The translations under genes were made by a program, and so were the position numbers. A DNA stretch of 10,065 bases from an uncultured Macromonas sp. (GTDB lineage Bacteria > Pseudomonadota > Gammaproteobacteria > Burkholderiales > Burkholderiaceae): NCBI GenBank assembly GCA_946481585.1, contig CAMLOF010000089.1:1-10065 (forward strand), in the 5' to 3' direction. Below are positions 6,470 to 10,065 of this stretch, one piece after another (the first letter of the stretch is position 1; each line of letters begins with the position of its first letter). The notes beneath the pieces are model-generated. The model saw only the letters and a program-made list of their open reading frames with translations. It did no database searches and was not told the origin of the DNA.

Positions 6470-6946
6470 ATGTCGGTTTCTTTCTCAACGTCCTTGTTGC
6501 CGAAATACCGCATCGGCGAGGCGGCCCGCCACTCTGGCGTGAGTGCGGCCAACATCCGCTACTACGAGCGCGAGGGCCTGCTGCCGCCACAGGCGCGCGC
6601 CGACAACGACTACCGCCTCTACAGCGACGCCGACTTGCACCGCCTGCGTTTCATTCGCCTGTGCCGGGCGATGGACATGTCTTTGGACGAGGTGCGCACC
6701 CTGCTGGGCCTGGACCTGCGTGACAAGGCCGACTGCGCCACCGCGCGCGCGGCGCTGGATGCCCACCTGGGGCATGTGCGCGAGCGCCTGAATGAGTTAA
6801 AGGCGTTGGAGAAAGACCTGATGGCCTTGCGTGGCAGATGTGACGGCAGCGACGACCATTGCCACATCATCGAGGCGCTGCACGCCCAGGCCGATGCCGT
6901 GGTGGCTGGCGGGTTGCCGAAGGCTCGGTCTTCACGCCACGTCTGA
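6470..6946 (+). CDS. MerR-family heavy-metal-responsive regulator (CadR/PbrR/ZntR-like)
   Basis: This is a 158-residue cytoplasmic regulator. The winged-helix DNA-binding domain (about 12-80) contains the family signature YRIGEAARHSGVSAANIRYYEREGLL. A long dimerisation helix follows (about 90-123), then a metal loop C124-x6-C131 (RGRCDGSDDHCHIIEAL). A further cysteine, C89, lies at the start of the dimer helix and aligns with ZntR Cys79. That cysteine marks sensors of divalent Zn, Cd or Pb; the Cu(I) sensor CueR has serine there. The ATG at 6470 has a GAAGG ribosome site 6 bases upstream. That site overlaps one arm of the operator, so bound regulator could also limit its own expression. It is divergent from the CDF gene, its likely first target. 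Which metal it senses cannot be settled from sequence alone. Confidence 0.9.
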   Translation: MSVSFSTSLLPKYRIGEAARHSGVSAANIRYYEREGLLPPQARADNDYRLYSDADLHRLRFIRLCRAMDMSLDEVRTLLGLDLRDKADCATARAALDAHLGHVRERLNELKALEKDLMALRGRCDGSDDHCHIIEALHAQADAVVAGGLPKARSSRHV

Positions 6947-6986
6947 GGCCTGCGTTGCCAGGTGGTGCATGCGCGCCCGTACCGGC

Positions 6987-7268
6987 TCAAGCCTTGAGGC
7001 GAAGGGCGGCCTTGTCGAGCCAGAGCTGCATGCTGTCCAGCAAGTCCTTCTGGCTGAAGGAGCAGCTTTCCTCGGCGAACAGGCTGGCCGACTCCAGCCG
7101 GTCCAGCAGGTTGTGCCAGACCTCGCCAAAAACGGGCGGCAGGGCTTGCATCAGCGCATCTTGCTGGCGCGCGCCGCTCAGGTAGTCGCGCAGCTGGCAC
7201 TGTCCTTGCCGCAGGGCATCGAGTTGCTGCTGCATGTGTTCAAGGCAGGCGAGTTGGCTGTTTTGCAT
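6987..7268 (-). CDS. Small hypothetical protein, 93 residues
   Basis: I do not recognise this protein. It begins MQNSQLACLEHMQQQLDALR and looks mostly alpha-helical and soluble, with an N-terminal Gln/Leu-rich stretch that could form a coiled coil. It has three cysteines and no signal peptide or membrane segment. The ATG at 7268 was chosen because it lies just after the stop of the DUF2189 gene (19 bases apart). An upstream ATG at 7337 would overlap that gene and yield a less natural N terminus. No clear Shine-Dalgarno sequence precedes it. The tight spacing indicates co-transcription with the membrane protein. It converges with the MerR-family gene, 40 bases away, and no terminator was recognised between them. 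Confidence 0.6.
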   Translation of the reverse strand: MQNSQLACLEHMQQQLDALRQGQCQLRDYLSGARQQDALMQALPPVFGEVWHNLLDRLESASLFAEESCSFSQKDLLDSMQLWLDKAALRLKA

Positions 7269-7287
7269 GGTTTGTGTGGCGGGCCGT

Positions 7288-8121
7288 TCAGGGCTTGGGA
7301 ACGATTCCCCTGTAAGCATGCCACGTTGCGTGCCCAAGCACGGGCCCGGCCAGCAGCAACCCCAGGAACCAGGGCAGCATGGCCAGTACCACGGTGAAGG
7401 TGATCAGCGCACCCCACAGCAGCATCACCCCGGGGTTCTGCAGGCAGGCGCGGATGCTGGTCAGCCCGCTGGAGATGGCGTCCGTCTGGCGGTCCAGGAT
7501 CATGGGGATGGAGATGGCGCTGGTCACAAAGATGAGCCCCGCGAAGATGGCGCCGACGACCGTGTAGGTGATGAGGAACTCGATGTTCTCGATGCGCACG
7601 AGTTCGGCCAGCAGGTTTTCGGTGGAGGGCATGGTGTTGAAGGTCACGGCAAACACCACCAGTGACGCCCGGCCCCACAGCATTTCCAGAATCAGCAGCA
7701 CACCGGCAAAGATGGCCATGGTGCCTTTCGTGGGGCGCCAGGAGGCCAGCGATGCACGCAACGAAGGGCGGCGGCCGTCCTCTATGGCGCGGCTGGCGTC
7801 GTAGATGCCCAGGCACAGGAAGGGCCCCATCAGCAGGAAGCCTGCGCTCAGGGCCAGCACATAGGCGGGCGCCGCCTGGAAGACGTACCACAGCGCGTGG
7901 CCCATGATGAAGAAGCACGCCCCGTAGAACAGGCCCACTTTGGGGCACGCGGTGAAGTCCTTCCAGCCCAGTGCCAGCCAGCGGAAGGGGTCGGCTGCCG
8001 TCAGGTCCGCCAGTTTGAGCGAGAAGACGGAGGCTTCTCCTGGAGCAGATTCGTTGGTGGGGGGGGTGGGGGTTTGCTCCTCTTGGCGGGGTTGTGTGTC
8101 GTCGGCCTGGGCTGGGCTCAT
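7288..8121 (-). CDS. DUF2189 integral membrane protein
   Basis: This 277-residue inner-membrane protein begins with a Pro/Gln/Glu-rich cytoplasmic tail (about 1-35). The motif WLALGWKDFTACPKVGLFYG then introduces the first helix, as is typical of DUF2189. Family-like segments continue with LALSAGFLLMGPFLCLGIYDASRAIEDG and a SLRASLASWRPTKG linker. About six hydrophobic segments are visible. The function of DUF2189 proteins is unknown. The ATG at 8121 is preferred because AGGAG lies 5 bases upstream; an in-frame ATG at 8145 lies before that site. A run of eight C in the coding strand (8059-8066) falls near codon 19. It is divergent from the dioxygenase gene, with 110 bases between the two starts. 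Confidence 0.85.
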   Translation of the reverse strand: MSPAQADDTQPRQEEQTPTPPTNESAPGEASVFSLKLADLTAADPFRWLALGWKDFTACPKVGLFYGACFFIMGHALWYVFQAAPAYVLALSAGFLLMGPFLCLGIYDASRAIEDGRRPSLRASLASWRPTKGTMAIFAGVLLILEMLWGRASLVVFAVTFNTMPSTENLLAELVRIENIEFLITYTVVGAIFAGLIFVTSAISIPMILDRQTDAISSGLTSIRACLQNPGVMLLWGALITFTVVLAMLPWFLGLLLAGPVLGHATWHAYRGIVPKP

Positions 8122-8231
8122 GTGAACTCCTGCGGGTATCTGCATTGATTTTTCTCAATCGTTGAAGATAACCAATCGCTGATGTGACGGCCTCATGGTT
8201 TTCCCGGTCACGGGGCTACACTTGCAACATC

Positions 8232-8972
8232 ATGAGTGCCCATTTCCTGCCGCCCTGCGTTCCCCCGTCCCGCGTTGATGAAACCTTGTCCCGCCAGGGC
8301 TTTGCCCTGATGGATGCCCGTTCCGTGCAGAACTGGCTGGCCGTGGGGCCGCAAGATCTGGCCGCGTTGCAGCCCAGCTGGGACGACCTGCCCAGCGACC
8401 AATACCTGAAGGATGGCGGGCGTTACCGCCGCCGCCGCCACAGCTGCTTCATCGTGGATGGCGATGACGTGCAGCAGGTGCCGCACCGCCGCCATTGGCA
8501 ACCCCTGGAATACAACGCCCTGCACGGCGGCATGGAACGCTGGTTCGAGCCCATGGACCCCGCCACCGTGGCGCTGCCAGCCTGGAAGCGCCTGATGGTG
8601 CAGACGGCTGCGGTCACTTCGCGGCTGAAGGGTGCGCAGCGCTGGTTCATCGAGGCGCACCAGTTCCGCATCGACACCACCGACGGCATCGGCCGCCCCA
8701 CGCCTGAAGGCGCTCACCGCGACGGCATGGAGCTGGTGGCGGTGTTCCTGGTGGGGCGCCACCGCATCAAAGGCGGCGAAAGCCGGGTGTTCGAGGCCCA
8801 TGGCCCGAACGGCCAGCGCTTCACGCTGACGGAGCCGTGGTCAGTGCTGTTGCTGGACGACGAGCGCGTGATTCACGAGACCACCCCCATCCAGCCGGCC
8901 GACCCCGAGTCGATCGGCTGGCGCGACACGCTGGTGATCACGTGCCGCTCGGGGAGCTTCCAGGGCGACTGA
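8232..8972 (+). CDS. 2-oxoglutarate/Fe(II)-dependent dioxygenase family protein (amino-acid hydroxylase-like)
   Basis: This is a 246-residue cytoplasmic enzyme of the 2OG-Fe dioxygenase family that includes bacterial L-isoleucine hydroxylase. Iron ligands are visible as H162-R-D164 (PEGAHRDGMEL) and the distal H215 (ERVIHETTPI). R231, in GWRDTLVITCR, is a likely 2-oxoglutarate anchor. Other family features are QRWFIEAHQFRI before the HxD motif and LLLDDERVIH near the end. It should couple decarboxylation of 2-oxoglutarate to hydroxylation, probably of a free amino acid, but the substrate is unknown. The ATG at 8232 was chosen over an in-frame GTG at 8184, which adds residues unlike the family. 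No good ribosome site is seen. A TACACT hexamer at 8217-8222 could be a -10 box, giving a very short or absent leader. Confidence 0.83.
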   Translation: MSAHFLPPCVPPSRVDETLSRQGFALMDARSVQNWLAVGPQDLAALQPSWDDLPSDQYLKDGGRYRRRRHSCFIVDGDDVQQVPHRRHWQPLEYNALHGGMERWFEPMDPATVALPAWKRLMVQTAAVTSRLKGAQRWFIEAHQFRIDTTDGIGRPTPEGAHRDGMELVAVFLVGRHRIKGGESRVFEAHGPNGQRFTLTEPWSVLLLDDERVIHETTPIQPADPESIGWRDTLVITCRSGSFQGD

Positions 8973-8985
8973 GCCGCCCCGGGGT

Positions 8986-9975
8986 TCATTGCGGCTGGAA
9001 GCCGCTTTCCTTGATGATGCGCGCCCAGGTCTGGGTATAGGCGCGTTCACGCTGGCCCAGTTGCTCGGCGCTCATGTAGCCCACGCTCAGGCCCATGGCG
9101 GTGAGCTTGTCCTTCACGCCGGGAGCGGTCAGCGCCTTGGCCACGGCGGCGCCCAGCTGGTCAATCATGGCCTTGGGCGTGCCTGCCGGGGCGAAAATGC
9201 CGTAGTAGGGCACGTCCTCAAAGCCGGTGATGCCCAGTTCTGCGAAGGTGGGCACCTCGGGCATGATGGCCTGGCGCTCCTTGCCCATCACTGCCACCAC
9301 CTGCAGCTTGCCTGCCTTGTGGTTTTCGATGAAGTCGGGAATGGAGCCCACGCCCGCCGGGATCTGGTTGCCCAGCATGTCGGCCATCATGGGGGCACTG
9401 CCACGGTAGGGGGCCGCCACCAGATCGAAGCCGTTCTTCTTGGCCAGCACCTGCACCAGGAACTGCGGCACAGACGCTGGCGCGGGAATGCCCACGGCGC
9501 TCTTGCCACCGTTGTTCTTTACCCAGGTCACGTAGTCTTTGTATGACTTGGCAGGGGTTCCGCCCGAGATGGCCAGCGCGTTGACGAAGGTGGCGAAGCC
9601 CGCCACCGGCACGAAGTCCTTGGCCGGATCGAAGCCCGGGGCCTTCATCACCTGGGGCAGGATGGAAATGCTGTGGTCGTGCGACAGGAACAGCGTGTGC
9701 CCGTCGGCAGGCGCGGCCTTGAGGGCCTGGGCCGCAATCTGCCCACCGGCGCCTGCCTTGTTGTCCACCACCACGGCGGTGCCCATGGCGTCTTTCAGCG
9801 GCTCGGCCAGCAGGCGGGCAATGGCGTCGGTGCCGCCACCAGCGGGGAAGCCCACCATCAGCTTGATGGGTTGACCGGACTGGGCCAGGGCAGGGCCCAT
9901 GCACAGGGACGACGCCAGCGCCACACAGGCGCCCAGCAAGGTGCGACGGGGCAGGGATGTCGGTTTCTTCAACAT
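8986..9975 (-). CDS. Bug-family (tripartite tricarboxylate transporter) substrate-binding protein
   Basis: This is a 329-residue periplasmic binding protein. The signal peptide begins MLKKPTSLPRRTLLG and ends at about residue 31 (GPALAQ). The mature start, QPIKLMVGFPAGGGTDAIAR, is the hallmark of Bug proteins, where this loop contacts the carboxylate ligand. Later family landmarks are VVVDNKAGAGGQIAAQALK, the GSAPMMADMLGNQIPAGVG region and EVPTFAELGITGFE. Length is normal for the family. Burkholderiales encode many such orphan binding proteins for carboxylates and related compounds; the ligand is unknown and no TctA/TctB membrane subunits are visible. The ATG at 9975 has AGGAG 9 bases upstream; a longer reading to 10020 would overlap the thiolase end. 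It lies 19 bases after the thiolase stop, so the two are probably co-transcribed. Confidence 0.93.
   Translation of the reverse strand: MLKKPTSLPRRTLLGACVALASSLCMGPALAQSGQPIKLMVGFPAGGGTDAIARLLAEPLKDAMGTAVVVDNKAGAGGQIAAQALKAAPADGHTLFLSHDHSISILPQVMKAPGFDPAKDFVPVAGFATFVNALAISGGTPAKSYKDYVTWVKNNGGKSAVGIPAPASVPQFLVQVLAKKNGFDLVAAPYRGSAPMMADMLGNQIPAGVGSIPDFIENHKAGKLQVVAVMGKERQAIMPEVPTFAELGITGFEDVPYYGIFAPAGTPKAMIDQLGAAVAKALTAPGVKDKLTAMGLSVGYMSAEQLGQRERAYTQTWARIIKESGFQPQ
8991..9012 (+). terminator. Candidate intrinsic terminator of the dioxygenase gene
   Basis: A perfect 6-base stem, GCGGCT (8991-8996) and AGCCGC (9000-9005), with a GGA loop is followed on the plus strand by TTTCCTT. It starts 18 bases after the dioxygenase stop. 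The T run is short and interrupted, so termination is plausible but unproven. The hairpin lies within the last codons of the convergent Bug-family gene. Confidence 0.4.
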
Positions 9976-9994
9976 ATTCGGGTACTCCTGTGGG

Positions 9995-10065
9995 TTACAC
10001 ACGTTCAAAGATGGCGGCAATGCCCTGGCCGCCGCCGATGCACATCGTCACCAGCGCGTAGCGGC
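9995..10065 (-). CDS. Thiolase (acetyl-CoA acetyltransferase family), C-terminal end only
   Basis: Only the last 22 codons and the TAA stop are in the window; the gene continues past the right edge. The visible peptide, RYALVTMCIGGGQGIAAIFERV, matches the C-terminal thiolase signature. It includes the catalytic Cys of the CxGGGxG motif, which acts as the base in the Claisen or thiolytic step. Thiolases join or cleave acyl-CoA units in beta-oxidation, ketone metabolism or polyhydroxyalkanoate synthesis. The exact subtype cannot be told from this fragment. The Bug-family gene follows 19 bases downstream, suggesting an acid-uptake and degradation operon. Confidence 0.9.
   Translation of the reverse strand, partial: RYALVTMCIGGGQGIAAIFERV

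Noticed and set aside
6986..6998. Palindrome CTCAAG-C-CTTGAG at the end of the 93-residue gene
   Set aside because: The one-base loop cannot form an RNA hairpin without losing pairs, no T run follows, and it lies in coding sequence.
8144..8159. Inverted repeat ATTGA/TCAAT between the DUF2189 and dioxygenase genes
   Set aside because: Five-base A/T-rich arms are expected by chance in this AT-richer spacer and no regulator gene is adjacent.

Overview
The window is GC-rich and densely coded. It looks like chromosomal DNA of a betaproteobacterium of the order Burkholderiales, most likely Comamonadaceae (Acidovorax/Hydrogenophaga-like). The evidence is a Bug-type (tripartite tricarboxylate) solute-binding protein next to a thiolase, a DUF2189 membrane protein, a TAXI-type solute-binding protein, and the character of the metal genes. 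No rRNA, tRNA, CRISPR array, insertion sequence or phage gene was seen.

Positions 1-6400 (minus strand) hold eight tightly packed genes that read as one metal-handling operon. In transcription order they are: a short cation diffusion facilitator (CDF)-like transporter; a small exported His/Cys-rich protein; a TolC-family protein; a two-domain multicopper oxidase with a Met/His-rich tail; a periplasmic cupredoxin (CopI/rusticyanin-like); a DUF411/CopG-like protein with a CxCC motif; a CusF-like copper chaperone; and a TAXI-type TRAP solute-binding protein that runs off the left edge. Gaps are 3-41 bases, except 79 bases before the TolC-like gene. No RND pump or membrane-fusion protein is in the window, so the TolC-like protein has no obvious partner here. 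Four neighbouring genes (oxidase, cupredoxin, CopG-like, CusF-like) form a periplasmic copper detoxification set.

Positions 6401-6946 hold the control point. A MerR-family regulator on the plus strand diverges from the CDF gene. Between them lies a classic MerR-type promoter facing the operon: -35 TTGACC, 19-base spacer, -10 TCAAAT, with a 21-base dyad whose outer half-sites are ACCTT/AAGGT. The dyad resembles CueR operators. The regulator, however, carries the extra cysteine typical of the Zn/Cd/Pb-sensing branch.

Positions 6987-8121 (minus strand) hold a DUF2189 membrane protein followed by an unrecognised 93-residue protein. Positions 8232-8972 (plus strand) encode a 2-oxoglutarate/Fe(II) dioxygenase of the amino-acid hydroxylase type. 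It is followed by a GC-rich hairpin and short T-rich run, a possible terminator lying inside the end of the convergent gene. Positions 8986-10065 (minus strand) hold a Bug-family periplasmic binding protein preceded by the last 22 codons of a thiolase.

Every part of the window is within or close to a gene; there is no gene-free stretch over 300 bases. The most notable points are the mixed metal logic of the operon, a TolC homologue that seems to lack its barrel hairpins, a Trp-to-Met change in the CusF metal site, and an operator that overlaps the regulator's own ribosome binding site.
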